From assembly GCF_014212495.1 (NCBI RefSeq), contig NZ_JACKZC010000006.1:248001-312000 (forward strand): a stretch of 64,000 nt of DNA. Reading direction: 5' to 3'. The notes under the pieces are model-generated. The model saw only the letters and a list, made by a program, of their open reading frames with translations. It did no database searches and was not told where the DNA came from. The DNA comes from Pontibacter sp. Tf4 (GTDB taxonomy: Bacteria > Bacteroidota > Bacteroidia > Cytophagales > Hymenobacteraceae). This document shows positions 8,986 through 18,754 of this stretch, one piece after another. Position numbers and translations under genes: made by a program. Position 1 is the first letter of the stretch. Every line of letters starts with the position of its first letter.

Positions 8986-11900
8986 TCTGATACTTTTTCA
9001 TGATGTACTTAATGCCACGGATCGGGATCAGTACCCAGTCCGGACGGTTGTTCAGTTCATATCCCAGTTCGTATATCGCTTTCTCCAGCAGGAAGGTCTC
9101 CATCAGGATCTCGAAGTCTTCTTCCTTATCAGGCACAATGCCGGTACCCATTGTTTTGTCGAGGTAACAGTGCATAAAGAAATTACTGGCATAATGGTAC
9201 CATTGCTCTGCCCACTCTTCCAGGTAACCATCTTCTTTTAAGGTAGAGTCCCGCTGAAACAGGGCATTGTAGGCGGCATAATGGAAAGAGCGGATCATGC
9301 CGGCCACATCACGCAGCGGCGAACGTTTTAACCTGCGCTCACTGAACGAGCGTGCTGGCTCGCCTTCAAAATCGATGATGATGAAATCCTTGCCTGTGAA
9401 CAGCACCTGCCCCAGGTGGTAATCGCCGTGCGTACGAATCTTCAGGGTATCTATCTTGCGGGAGAAGATGCGTTTTAAGCGCTCCAGAATCTGGGTACGC
9501 ATGTTCAGTACTTCTTCGGCTTCGGCACGCACATTATCCGGTAGTTTGTTCAGGCGCTGTCGCAGCAAATCGAAATTACTGCGCACCAGTGAGGTTAGCG
9601 ACGAGTAAAGCGAACGTTGGTAGTGCAGCGAGAAATCTTCCGGCGCAAAATCTTTTGAATCGCGGATAGAGGCCAGTGCCAGGTGCATTTCTGCCGTTCT
9701 TAAACCCAGCAGTTCTATCCTGTTCACCGATGCTCCACCCAACTGCATCTGTACCGGCTCCGGCGTATCCGAAAAAGCAACCGGCCGCGACAAGGTTCCT
9801 ATAGTTGGAGCAGTCTTTACACGCTCGCTCTGCGTTTCGATGCGCTCAAAGAAACGTTTCAGCGAGTCCTCCATATTCTCCCAGGCATCTCCCTGATTAG
9901 GCACCAGTTCCTGCAGCATGGCCAGTACCATCGGCGAACCTGTGTCAGATTGTTGTTCAATCATTCCCATAAAGCGCGGCACCTGTGCAAATCCTACTCT
10001 GTCGGTAAGCGCCTGCACTACTTCCACATCCGGGTTCATGGCCCGATCTATTTTGCGGTAGATCTTCAGGAAAAACTGCCCGTCGTACACTATAGAGGTG
10101 TTGCTTTGCTCGGCGCTCAGAATTTTGGATGACAGATTACCGTTGTTCTCGCGCAGCACATTGCTCACGCGCTGGTGACTATGGCCAACAAGCTCGCCCT
10201 GTCCTGCCCGTAGGCGGCGACGCCTGGCTATCAGATGCAGCAGCATTTGCCGGAATTCCTCACTATACAAGGCATCGTATAAAATACCTTCCTGCCCGTT
10301 CAGGGTAACCCGTGCAATCACACTCGCCGGATGATGACTTATCAGGTCCTGCTCCTGCTCGCGAGGCATAAAGGCAACCGGCAACTGGTATAGCTCCGGC
10401 AAGCCTTCGTTATAGTTCACCTCTATCAGCAACCACGAAACACCCTGATTATTCAGCTGCAGCGGCATGTTATCGATGATCTGCATGCGCTGTATGGTGC
10501 GGGCTTTGCCCCCAAACCAGCGCCTGTTCAGGATGTATGCAGGCAGCACTTTAGCTTCCAGCTGGCGAACCATATTTTGTGGCATGCGCTGGTGTAACGG
10601 TGCTATTTCCATTACAGCGCGCTGCATGTCCAGTACCTTTTGTGCCGATACTTCCTGTGGCTGTAACTCAAACCAGTAATAGCCGTGCCCGCCAATGGTA
10701 AACAGGTAGGCATCGTCTTTTATAGTAGGGAATTTATTCTTGCTGAATACTTCGCGTGGTGTATAGCCTTTAAACTCCTGCATGTCCAGTTCCACAGCCT
10801 CCGGAAAGCGCGACAGGTTGGCAATGACCAGGATGTTCTCGTCTTCATAAGAGCGGATAAAGGCTAGCACTTTGGAGTTAGACGGGTTCAGGAATTTGAT
10901 GCTGCCTCGGCCAAAAGCCTTGTAACGCTTACGCATGTTTATGATGCGGCGCATCCACCAGAGCAACGAACTGCTGTTCTGCTCCTGCGTGTCAACGTTA
11001 ACCGACTCATACTTATATTCCGGATCGATGATGACCGGCAAGTATAGTTTCTGTGGGTTGGCTTCAGAGAATCCGGCATTTCGGTCGTCGCTCCACTGCA
11101 TTGGGGTGCGCACGCCGTCGCGGTCGCCCAGGTAAAAGTTATCGCCCATGCCAATCTCATCGCCATAGTATACCACCGGGGTACCTTTCATCGAGAAGAG
11201 CAGCACGTTCATCAATTCAATTTTATTGCGGTCGTTGCCCAGCAGCGGCGCCAGGCGGTGACGAATACCCAGGTTAATTTTGGCCAGCGGATCGCGGGTG
11301 TATACTTTGTACATGTAATCGCGCTCTTCGTCGGTTACCATTTCCAGGGTAAGTTCGTCGTGGTTGCGAAGGAACATGGCCCACTGGCAGGTTTCCGGTA
11401 TCTCGGGCGTCTGATCAAATATGTCGATGATCGGGTAGCGGTCTTCCATCTTCACCGACATAAACAAACGCGGCATGATCGGGAAGTGGTAGTTCATGTG
11501 GCACTCGTCGCCATTACCGAAGTAAGATGCCGAATCTTCGGGCCACATGTTCGCTTCCGCTAACAGCAGTTTACCAGTGTATTTCTGGTCCACGTGGGCG
11601 CGCAGCTTTTTCAGGAAATTGTGTGTTTCCGGCAGGTTTTCGCCGTTGGTCCCTTCGCGCTCGAACAGGTAAGGCACAGCATCCAAACGGAATCCATCTA
11701 CTCCTAAATCCAGCCAGTAATCCAGCATCTTAAACACTTCCTTTTGCACGGCAGGGTTGTCGTAGTTCAGGTCAGGTTGGTGATGGAAGAAACGGTGCCA
11801 GTAGTATTGCTTGGCTACCGGATCCCAGGTCCAGTTGCTTGGCTCGTAGTCTGTAAAAATTATGCGGACATCCTTGTACTTGGTCGGGTCGTCGCTCCAC

Positions 11901-12310
11901 ACGTAAAAGTCGCGGTGGTTTGAGCCCGGTTTGGCATGGCGCGCGCGCTGGAACCACGGATGCTGATCCGAAGTATGGTTGATAACAAGTTCTGTAATTA
12001 CCTTCAGGCCACGGCGGTGCGCTTCTTTTACAAAAAGCTTAAAATCGCGCATGTCGCCATAGTTCGGGTTGATGCTATAGTAGTCGGCAATATCATAGCC
12101 ATCGTCGCGCAGCGGAGACGGATAAAAAGGCAGCAGCCAGATCGCTGTAACCCCCAGGCTCTCCAGGTAGTCCAGCTTCTGCATCAGTCCTTTAAAATCG
12201 CCTATGCCATCGCCGTTGCCATCTTTAAAGGCTTTGATGTGCAGCTCATAAATAATGGCGTCCTTGTACCAGTGAATGTTGTCGTCTAACAGATCTTTGT
12301 CCGCTGCCAT
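8978..12310 (-). CDS. treS: Trehalose synthase / maltokinase fusion
   Basis: 1110 residues. Residues 11-550 are a GH13 trehalose synthase that interconverts maltose and trehalose: DGFRLDAVPYL (nucleophile Asp210), LLAEANMWPED (Glu252) and LRNHDE (Asp318). Residues 575-1110 are a maltokinase (Pep2/Mak) making maltose-1-phosphate: N-terminal cap NRRWFGGKAR (595-604), kinase motifs RTHGDYHLGQ (catalytic Asp963) and IIDFEGEP (Asp980). The fusion is known in many bacteria and channels trehalose-derived maltose straight to the GlgE donor. The gene begins 17 bases after the glgE stop and overlaps glgB by 8, so the three form one operon. Confidence 0.96.
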   Translation of the reverse strand: MAADKDLLDDNIHWYKDAIIYELHIKAFKDGNGDGIGDFKGLMQKLDYLESLGVTAIWLLPFYPSPLRDDGYDIADYYSINPNYGDMRDFKLFVKEAHRRGLKVITELVINHTSDQHPWFQRARHAKPGSNHRDFYVWSDDPTKYKDVRIIFTDYEPSNWTWDPVAKQYYWHRFFHHQPDLNYDNPAVQKEVFKMLDYWLDLGVDGFRLDAVPYLFEREGTNGENLPETHNFLKKLRAHVDQKYTGKLLLAEANMWPEDSASYFGNGDECHMNYHFPIMPRLFMSVKMEDRYPIIDIFDQTPEIPETCQWAMFLRNHDELTLEMVTDEERDYMYKVYTRDPLAKINLGIRHRLAPLLGNDRNKIELMNVLLFSMKGTPVVYYGDEIGMGDNFYLGDRDGVRTPMQWSDDRNAGFSEANPQKLYLPVIIDPEYKYESVNVDTQEQNSSSLLWWMRRIINMRKRYKAFGRGSIKFLNPSNSKVLAFIRSYEDENILVIANLSRFPEAVELDMQEFKGYTPREVFSKNKFPTIKDDAYLFTIGGHGYYWFELQPQEVSAQKVLDMQRAVMEIAPLHQRMPQNMVRQLEAKVLPAYILNRRWFGGKARTIQRMQIIDNMPLQLNNQGVSWLLIEVNYNEGLPELYQLPVAFMPREQEQDLISHHPASVIARVTLNGQEGILYDALYSEEFRQMLLHLIARRRRLRAGQGELVGHSHQRVSNVLRENNGNLSSKILSAEQSNTSIVYDGQFFLKIYRKIDRAMNPDVEVVQALTDRVGFAQVPRFMGMIEQQSDTGSPMVLAMLQELVPNQGDAWENMEDSLKRFFERIETQSERVKTAPTIGTLSRPVAFSDTPEPVQMQLGGASVNRIELLGLRTAEMHLALASIRDSKDFAPEDFSLHYQRSLYSSLTSLVRSNFDLLRQRLNKLPDNVRAEAEEVLNMRTQILERLKRIFSRKIDTLKIRTHGDYHLGQVLFTGKDFIIIDFEGEPARSFSERRLKRSPLRDVAGMIRSFHYAAYNALFQRDSTLKEDGYLEEWAEQWYHYASNFFMHCYLDKTMGTGIVPDKEEDFEILMETFLLEKAIYELGYELNNRPDWVLIPIRGIKYIMKKYQNG

Positions 12311-12327
12311 AGTGTAGTTTTATCGTT

Positions 12328-14391
12328 TTATTCGTGGGTGGTATGTTCAGTCGGGAGCCAGGTATCGTCTAAATTATTGTGGCCCATTCCGGTATTAGCT
12401 TCTTCTATACGGAAAACATGCACCGGCATCTCATGTGGCCGCAGTTCTACGTAATTCCATTCGTTTTGCCAGGTATACTTGTGCTCGGTCAGCAGGTCGT
12501 GCACCATGTATTGCTCGCCTTCCGGTAGCTGTAGTTCTCGTATCGGCACCTGCACCCAACCAGACTGTGTGTTGTATGGGTCCATGTTGGCGACAACTAT
12601 AATCTTGTTCCGTTTGGCGCTATCCCATTTGGCAAAGCACAGAATCTGCGGATTATCGGTATCGGCAAACGTGATGTTCCAGGTGGTTTGCAGGGCCGGG
12701 TTCACCTTGCGTATTTTATTAATGAGTGTGATGACTTCCGAGACCTTGGTCTTCTTGCCCCAGTCCCAGTGCTTCACTTCATACTTTTCAGAGTCGATGT
12801 ATTCTTCCTTGCCCGGATACGGCGTGCCCATCGAGAATTCGTATACCGGACCATACAAGCCATAGTTTGATGATAGTGTAGCCGCCAATACAACGCGCAT
12901 GATGTGGGCCGGTTCGCCGCCATGCTGCAGCACTTCCGGCAAAATATCAGGCGTGTTCGGCCAGAAATTCGGGCGGTAATATTCGCGCATGTCGGTTTTG
13001 GTAAGCTCGGTCAGATACTCACGAATTTCCTGCGGATTGTTGCGCCACGTAAAGTATGTATAGGACTGCGTGAAACCGATCTTACCCAAGCGCTCCATTA
13101 CGCGCGGACGAGTAAAGGCTTCGGCCAGGAAAATAACCTGCGGATGCTTTACCCGCACTTCCCGGATCATCCACTCCCAGAAACCAAAGGTCTTGGTATG
13201 CGGATTATCTACCCGGAAGATATAAACGCCTTGGTCTATCCAGTGCAGCACAATGCTTTTCAACTCCTGCCACAGGTTCTGCCAGTCTTCGGTCTCAAAG
13301 TTTACCGGCAGCACATCCTGGTATTTTTTGGGTGGGTTCTCAGCATATTGCACGGTGCCATCGGGTCGCCATTTAAACCATTGCGGATGTTCTTTCACAT
13401 ACGGGTGGTCTGGCGAACACTGAATGGCAAAATCCAGCGCTACTTCGATGCCATGGTTGCGTGCTTCGTGCACAAAGTGCCGGAAATCATCTAATGTACC
13501 TAACTCGGGAAGTATGGATTTATGGCCACCTTCTTCCGCACCGATAGCCCACGGCGAGCCCGGTTCGCCCGGCTCCGATGTAGTGGAGTTATTTTTCCCT
13601 TTTCTGAAGGCACGGCCTATCGGGTGGATTGGTGGCAGGTAAATCGTATCGAAGCCCATTTCGGCAATGCGTGGCAGCAGGCGTACACAATCCTGAAACG
13701 TACCATGTCGGTTAGCTTCCTGGGCTGCAGACCGTGGAAAGAACTCGTACCAGGTGCTGAACAGGGCTTTCTGGCGCTCCACATCTACCCGCAGAATTTT
13801 AGAGTAGGTGGTCACGTTCTTCCGCTCGCAGCAGGCATTCATCTGGTCGGTTACATCGTGGCTGGTTGCCAGCTCCACTCCATCTGCCGCCGAAATATTG
13901 CCACGCAGCTGTTGGGCCCATTTGTGCAAACGTTTTTGCTGACCGGCTTTGGCGGTTGCAGCGGCTTCTTCCATCAGTTGCGCGCCTATCTGCAGCTCTA
14001 CGCTTATGTCCTGGTTGGCTTCAAATTTCTTGCGCAGGCCTTTTTGCCAGGTATAAAAATGGTCTATCCAACCTTGTAAAGTATACTCGAACATGCCCAT
14101 TGCATCGGGCACAAAAGTGGCCTGCCAGTGGTCGTTACCCAGGAACTTCATGGGCACCTCATTCCATTTTTTGCTTCGGTTGTGGCGGTATAGCAGTACT
14201 GCTTTTACTTCGTCGTGCCCGTCGCCAAAAATATCCGCCGTTACAGTCAGCTCTTCGCCTACCACCCGCTTTACCGGGTACTGGCCGCAATTAAGTTCAG
14301 GTTTTACGTTCTCTATAATGACTCTGTGGGTCCCGTCAAGTCCTTCCATGTATCGTGTATGCTTTGGTCTGTAGTTACTTGCCACCTGCAC
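12328..14391 (-). CDS. glgE: Alpha-1,4-glucan:maltose-1-phosphate maltosyltransferase
   Basis: 687-residue GH13_3 enzyme that transfers maltosyl units from maltose-1-phosphate to the non-reducing end of an alpha-1,4-glucan. An N-terminal beta domain (25-130) is followed by the family block WYEFFPRS (214-221), the IYLPPIHPIGR region (250-260), nucleophile Asp395 in IFRVDNPHTK and acid/base Glu424 in FLAEAFTRP. Length and motifs match GlgE rather than an amylase. It is the first gene of the minus-strand operon and is divergent from treZ. With TreS-Mak and GlgB downstream it completes the four-activity trehalose-to-glucan pathway known from actinobacteria. Confidence 0.96.
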   Translation of the reverse strand: MQVASNYRPKHTRYMEGLDGTHRVIIENVKPELNCGQYPVKRVVGEELTVTADIFGDGHDEVKAVLLYRHNRSKKWNEVPMKFLGNDHWQATFVPDAMGMFEYTLQGWIDHFYTWQKGLRKKFEANQDISVELQIGAQLMEEAAATAKAGQQKRLHKWAQQLRGNISAADGVELATSHDVTDQMNACCERKNVTTYSKILRVDVERQKALFSTWYEFFPRSAAQEANRHGTFQDCVRLLPRIAEMGFDTIYLPPIHPIGRAFRKGKNNSTTSEPGEPGSPWAIGAEEGGHKSILPELGTLDDFRHFVHEARNHGIEVALDFAIQCSPDHPYVKEHPQWFKWRPDGTVQYAENPPKKYQDVLPVNFETEDWQNLWQELKSIVLHWIDQGVYIFRVDNPHTKTFGFWEWMIREVRVKHPQVIFLAEAFTRPRVMERLGKIGFTQSYTYFTWRNNPQEIREYLTELTKTDMREYYRPNFWPNTPDILPEVLQHGGEPAHIMRVVLAATLSSNYGLYGPVYEFSMGTPYPGKEEYIDSEKYEVKHWDWGKKTKVSEVITLINKIRKVNPALQTTWNITFADTDNPQILCFAKWDSAKRNKIIVVANMDPYNTQSGWVQVPIRELQLPEGEQYMVHDLLTEHKYTWQNEWNYVELRPHEMPVHVFRIEEANTGMGHNNLDDTWLPTEHTTHE

Positions 14392-14549
14392 ATCGGGTTA
14401 CAGGTAAGTTTATAACATACGGCTAAGTTTCAGTAACGATATGCAGGAAGCGGAAGCACTTCGGTAAACTATAGTTTGCTTTCACCAAAAAGCTATAACC
14501 TTAACGCCTCAGGCACAGTTAATCCTGCTTAGTATACTTAAGTTGATGT
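14392..14549. promoter_or_regulatory. Divergent glgE / treZ intergenic control region
   Basis: The 158 bases separating the trehalose-to-glucan operon (minus) and the glucan-to-trehalose operon (plus). Both promoters must lie here, so opposing fluxes could be set from one spot. A perfect AACTATAGTT decamer sits at about 14466. No operator palindrome longer than this is evident by eye. Confidence 0.5.
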
Positions 14550-16352
14550 ATGGGAATAACTAGAGAGATAGGCGCACAATATGTACCCGAAACGGGCACG
14601 ACATTTACGGTTTGGGCACCTGAAGCAGAGCAGGTAGATGTGGTAATACACGGAGAGAAGAAGCAAACTATAGCTATGCAACGGGAAGCTTTCGGCTATT
14701 GGGTAGGCTTGGTTGAAGATGCCAAACCCGGCACACGCTATAGTTTTAAACTCAACAATGACAAAGAGTTACCCGACCCCGCTTCCATGTCGCAGCCAGC
14801 TGGGGTGCACGAAGCTTCAGAAGTAGTAAACCCAAACTATAGCTGGACCGACCACAACTGGAAAAACTTACCCCTGGAAGAATACATTGTGTACGAGCTG
14901 CACGTGGGCACTTTTTCAGAAGAAGGCACTTTTGAAGGCATCATCAACAAACTTCCAGAACTACAGGATTTAGGCATAACAGCAATCGAGATCATGCCGA
15001 TTGCGCAATTTCCGGGCAGCCGGAACTGGGGCTACGATGGCGTCTACCCTTTTGCCGCGCAGAATAGCTATGGCGGAGTTGAAGGTCTTAAAAAATTAGT
15101 GGATGCCTGCCACCAGGCTGGTATTGCGGTAGTACTGGATGTAGTCTATAACCATTTGGGACCGGAAGGAAATTACCTGAATGAATTTGGACCATACTTT
15201 ACCGAAAAATATAGCACCCCTTGGGGTGCTGCCCTGAATTTTGATGATGCCCACTCCGACCATGTTCGTAATTTCTTTTTCCAGAATGCGCTCATGTGGC
15301 TGCGCGATTTCCATATAGATGCCTTGCGTTTAGATGCCGTGCATGCGATACTGGATACAGGTGCCAAACATTTTCTGCAGGAACTACAAGAGCACGTAAA
15401 CCACCTGGCAGAGCAGCAAAACAAACCTTTCTATTTAATTGCAGAAAGCGACCTGAACGATGTGCGCCTGATCAACCCAATAGAACAAGGTGGCTACGGA
15501 CTGGCAGCGCAATGGATGGACGATTACCACCATGCCATCCACACCATGGTCACCGGCGAAACGGAAGGCTACTATGCAGATTTCGGGAAGCCGGAGCACC
15601 TGGTGAAAACCCTGAAGCACTCCTTTATCTACAACGGCATGTACTCCGAAAACCGGAAACGCACCGTCGGCAGCGATGCGACTGCCAACCCGGCGAAACA
15701 GTTTGTGGTCTGCTCTCAAAACCACGACCAGGTGGGCAACCGCATGCTGGGCGAGCGCCTGACGCAGCTGGTATCCTTTGAAATGCTGAAACCGATTGCA
15801 GCCCTGGTGATACTTTCTCCTTACACACCCATGCTGTTTATGGGTGAAGAATACGGGGAAGAAAACCCGTTCCTGTTCTTTGTAAGCCATACCGATAAGG
15901 ACTTGGTGGAAGCCGTACGAAAAGGGCGTAAAGAAGAGTTTAAAGCCTTTGCCTGGCAAGGCGAAGCTCCCGATCCGCAATCCGAAGAAACCTTCAACAA
16001 CTCTAAACTACAGCACAACTATAAAAACAGCAAAAAGCATAACCAGTTGCGTGAGTTTTATAAAGCGCTCATCCAGCTCCGCAAATCTATAGTTACAAAA
16101 CTTAGCAAAGAGCACCTGGAAGCAGCCTTGAACGAGCAGGAAACAGTACTGGACTTTACCCATACTTTTGCCGGGATCCGCTGCATCATCAATTTTAGTA
16201 AAGAGCCACAAACTATAGCTGCAGACCTAAAAGACTGGAAACTTATCCTTGACTCTGCTGAAGAAAAATGGGGCGGTCCGGGCAGTAACTATAGTTTTGA
16301 AAATACCATTCTGCAACCTGAGTCCGTAGTAGTACTTCAGGCAAGCAGATAG
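14550..16352 (+). CDS. treZ: Malto-oligosyltrehalose trehalohydrolase
   Basis: 600-residue GH13 enzyme that releases free trehalose from the maltooligosyl-trehalose made by TreY. The N-terminal domain has TTFTVWAPEAEQVDV (17-31). The barrel carries GSRNWGYDGVYPFA (156-169), ALRLDAVHAI (nucleophile Asp262), LIAESDLND (Glu299) and CSQNHDQVGNR (Asp393). The GSRNWGYDG block and the SRNWGYD-to-FDD spacing are typical of TreZ rather than GlgB. First gene of a tight plus-strand operon; only 2 bases separate it from the next gene. No ATG upstream in frame is a better start. Confidence 0.96.
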   Translation: MGITREIGAQYVPETGTTFTVWAPEAEQVDVVIHGEKKQTIAMQREAFGYWVGLVEDAKPGTRYSFKLNNDKELPDPASMSQPAGVHEASEVVNPNYSWTDHNWKNLPLEEYIVYELHVGTFSEEGTFEGIINKLPELQDLGITAIEIMPIAQFPGSRNWGYDGVYPFAAQNSYGGVEGLKKLVDACHQAGIAVVLDVVYNHLGPEGNYLNEFGPYFTEKYSTPWGAALNFDDAHSDHVRNFFFQNALMWLRDFHIDALRLDAVHAILDTGAKHFLQELQEHVNHLAEQQNKPFYLIAESDLNDVRLINPIEQGGYGLAAQWMDDYHHAIHTMVTGETEGYYADFGKPEHLVKTLKHSFIYNGMYSENRKRTVGSDATANPAKQFVVCSQNHDQVGNRMLGERLTQLVSFEMLKPIAALVILSPYTPMLFMGEEYGEENPFLFFVSHTDKDLVEAVRKGRKEEFKAFAWQGEAPDPQSEETFNNSKLQHNYKNSKKHNQLREFYKALIQLRKSIVTKLSKEHLEAALNEQETVLDFTHTFAGIRCIINFSKEPQTIAADLKDWKLILDSAEEKWGGPGSNYSFENTILQPESVVVLQASR

Positions 16353-16354
16353 AT

Positions 16355-18754
16355 ATGGAGCGATACATTTGTATACACGGGCACTTTTACCAGCCACCGC
16401 GCGAAAACCCCTGGCTCAACGAAGTAGAGTTGCAGGAATCGGCGCGGCCGTACCACGACTGGAACGAGCGCATTACCGACGAATGCTACGCCCGCAACTC
16501 TGCCTCCCGCATCCTGGACAACGACGGAACTATAGTTGACATCCTGAACAACTATGCCTGGATGAGCTTCAACTTCGGGCCTACGCTGCTGGAATGGATG
16601 GAGAAAAAAGCTCCCGAGACCTATCAGGCTATACTGGCTGCGGATAAGGAAAGTCAGGACCGGTTTTCAGGGCACGGCTCGGCGCTGGCGCAGGTATACA
16701 ACCACATGATCATGCCGCTGGCCAACGAGCGCGATAAGCATACGCAGGTAATATGGGGCATCTATGATTTTAAAAAGCGCTTCGGCCGCGACCCGGAAGG
16801 AATGTGGCTAGGTGAGACCGCTGCCGATACTTCTACCCTGGAAGTGCTGGCCGAGCATGGCATCAGGATTACGATACTATCGCCGTACCAGGCCAAAAGC
16901 TACTGCAGAATTGGGGAACATAATTGGCACGATGCTACCAATGCGCAGATAAACCCGAACCGGCCGTACCTCGTCAACCTGCCATCAGGTAAAACTATAG
17001 TTGTGTTCTTTTATCATGCTCCTGTTTCGCAGGGTGTGGCGTTTGAAGGGCTGTTGCACAACGGCGAGAAGTTTAAAAACCGCTTGCTGGGAGCCTTAGA
17101 CTATAACGCCACCGAACCGCAGCTCCTGCACATTGCCACCGACGGCGAAACCTATGGCCACCACCACCGCTTCGGCGAAATGGCGCTGTCGTATACCCTG
17201 CATCATCTGTATCAGGAGCAGCAGGCAAAACTTACGATTTACGGGGAGTACCTGGAGAAATTTCCGCCGCAATACGAAGCACAGATCATTGAAAAAACAT
17301 CCTGGAGTTGCTTTCATGGGGTAGAGCGCTGGCAAAGCGACTGTGGCTGCAACACGGGTGGTCACCCAACCTGGAACCAGAAATGGCGCAAACCTTTACG
17401 CCAAGCTTTCGATTGGCTGCGCGACGAACTGGAACCGCTTTATAGTTCTCAGATGCAACAACTCGGTGCAGATCCGTGGCAGAGCCGCAACGATTATATC
17501 CAGGTTATCTCCGACCGGTCAGAAGCCAATGTACAGGCATTTATCCGTGCTCATACTTCGCGGGAGCTAACTATAGACGAGCAGCGCACTTTTCTGCAGT
17601 TGCTTGAAATGCAGTACCACGCCATGCTGATGTATACCAGTTGCGGTTGGTTTTTTGATGAAGTGACCGGCATCGAAACCATGCAGGATATTTTGTATGC
17701 TGCCCGCGCCCTGCAACTGGCCGAGAGCATTAGCGGGCAAGACTATGAAACTACTTTTCTGCAGATTTTGGAGCAGGCTGAAAGCAACGAAGACGACTAT
17801 AAAAATGCCGCAGAAGCTTACCGGGCCATTGCCAAAACCACTATGCTCGACCTCTTGCGCGTGGGTGCCCATTATGCGGTTTCGTCCCTGTTTTCAGACT
17901 ATGCCAACGAAAGCAAACTATACTGCTATAGTGTAACCTCAGAGCAGCACGAAGCGGTAGAAGCCGGCCGGCAAAAGCTGGCGGTTGGCAGGGCCCGCAT
18001 CCGTTCCAATATCACCTGGGACGAAGCAACTATAACCTATGGCGTGCTCCACATCGGCGATCATCAGTTACTGGGCGGCGTGCGCGATTTTCGGGGCGAT
18101 TATGCTTTTCAGGAGATGTACAGCGAGATGGAAGATGCCTTCAGTAAGGGGATGATCAGTGAAGTGATCATGCTGCTGGACAAGCATTTTGAGTCGCACA
18201 ACTACTCGTTCTGGCACCTGTTCCGCGACGACCAGAACCGGATACTGAACAAAGTATTGGGCTACACCATGCATGCCATTGAGGGCGATTTTGAGCAGGT
18301 ATACTATAACAACTACCCGCTGATGGCCGCCATGCACACGCTGAACGTAACGCTGCCTCGCCCCTTAAAGGTGATAGTGGAGTACATGCTGAACAAAAAG
18401 ATGCTGGACGAGGTGAACGCCGAAAAACCGGATCTGGAAGAAATGAAGCGCTTAAACGAACAGGCCAAACGCATGCAGATTACTTTCGACCGGGAACAAC
18501 TCACTTTTGCCATTTCGCAGCGAATGGAGCGCTTTATGCACCAACTGGAGCAGCAACCCGACAACCTGCAGCTCATAAAGCAGCTAAATGAGCTGCTTCC
18601 TGCCCTGCATAACACCACACTGCAACCCGACTTCTGGCAGGCACAGAACATCGCCTTCCGGATAAAGCAGCAACACTATGCCAACCACCCTGCAGACTCC
18701 GAGTGGAGCCAACAGTTTACCAAGCTATACGACAACTTAAACCTGAAACTATAA
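16355..18754 (+). CDS. DUF3536 / GH57-like glucan enzyme
   Basis: 799-residue protein with an N-terminal GH57-type barrel followed by DUF3536. GH57 motifs: HGHFYQPPRENPW (motif 1, from residue 8), MWLGETAAD with putative nucleophile Glu154, and IATDGETYGHHHRFGE with putative acid Asp263. The C-terminal half (about 480-799) is helical. Family members are alpha-glucan-active (amylase, branching or debranching), but the exact specificity of the DUF3536 group is not known to me. It sits between treZ and treY with spacings of 2 and 0 bases, so it is almost certainly co-translated with the TreYZ pathway and may prepare linear chains for TreY (inference). Confidence 0.88.
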   Translation: MERYICIHGHFYQPPRENPWLNEVELQESARPYHDWNERITDECYARNSASRILDNDGTIVDILNNYAWMSFNFGPTLLEWMEKKAPETYQAILAADKESQDRFSGHGSALAQVYNHMIMPLANERDKHTQVIWGIYDFKKRFGRDPEGMWLGETAADTSTLEVLAEHGIRITILSPYQAKSYCRIGEHNWHDATNAQINPNRPYLVNLPSGKTIVVFFYHAPVSQGVAFEGLLHNGEKFKNRLLGALDYNATEPQLLHIATDGETYGHHHRFGEMALSYTLHHLYQEQQAKLTIYGEYLEKFPPQYEAQIIEKTSWSCFHGVERWQSDCGCNTGGHPTWNQKWRKPLRQAFDWLRDELEPLYSSQMQQLGADPWQSRNDYIQVISDRSEANVQAFIRAHTSRELTIDEQRTFLQLLEMQYHAMLMYTSCGWFFDEVTGIETMQDILYAARALQLAESISGQDYETTFLQILEQAESNEDDYKNAAEAYRAIAKTTMLDLLRVGAHYAVSSLFSDYANESKLYCYSVTSEQHEAVEAGRQKLAVGRARIRSNITWDEATITYGVLHIGDHQLLGGVRDFRGDYAFQEMYSEMEDAFSKGMISEVIMLLDKHFESHNYSFWHLFRDDQNRILNKVLGYTMHAIEGDFEQVYYNNYPLMAAMHTLNVTLPRPLKVIVEYMLNKKMLDEVNAEKPDLEEMKRLNEQAKRMQITFDREQLTFAISQRMERFMHQLEQQPDNLQLIKQLNELLPALHNTTLQPDFWQAQNIAFRIKQQHYANHPADSEWSQQFTKLYDNLNLKL

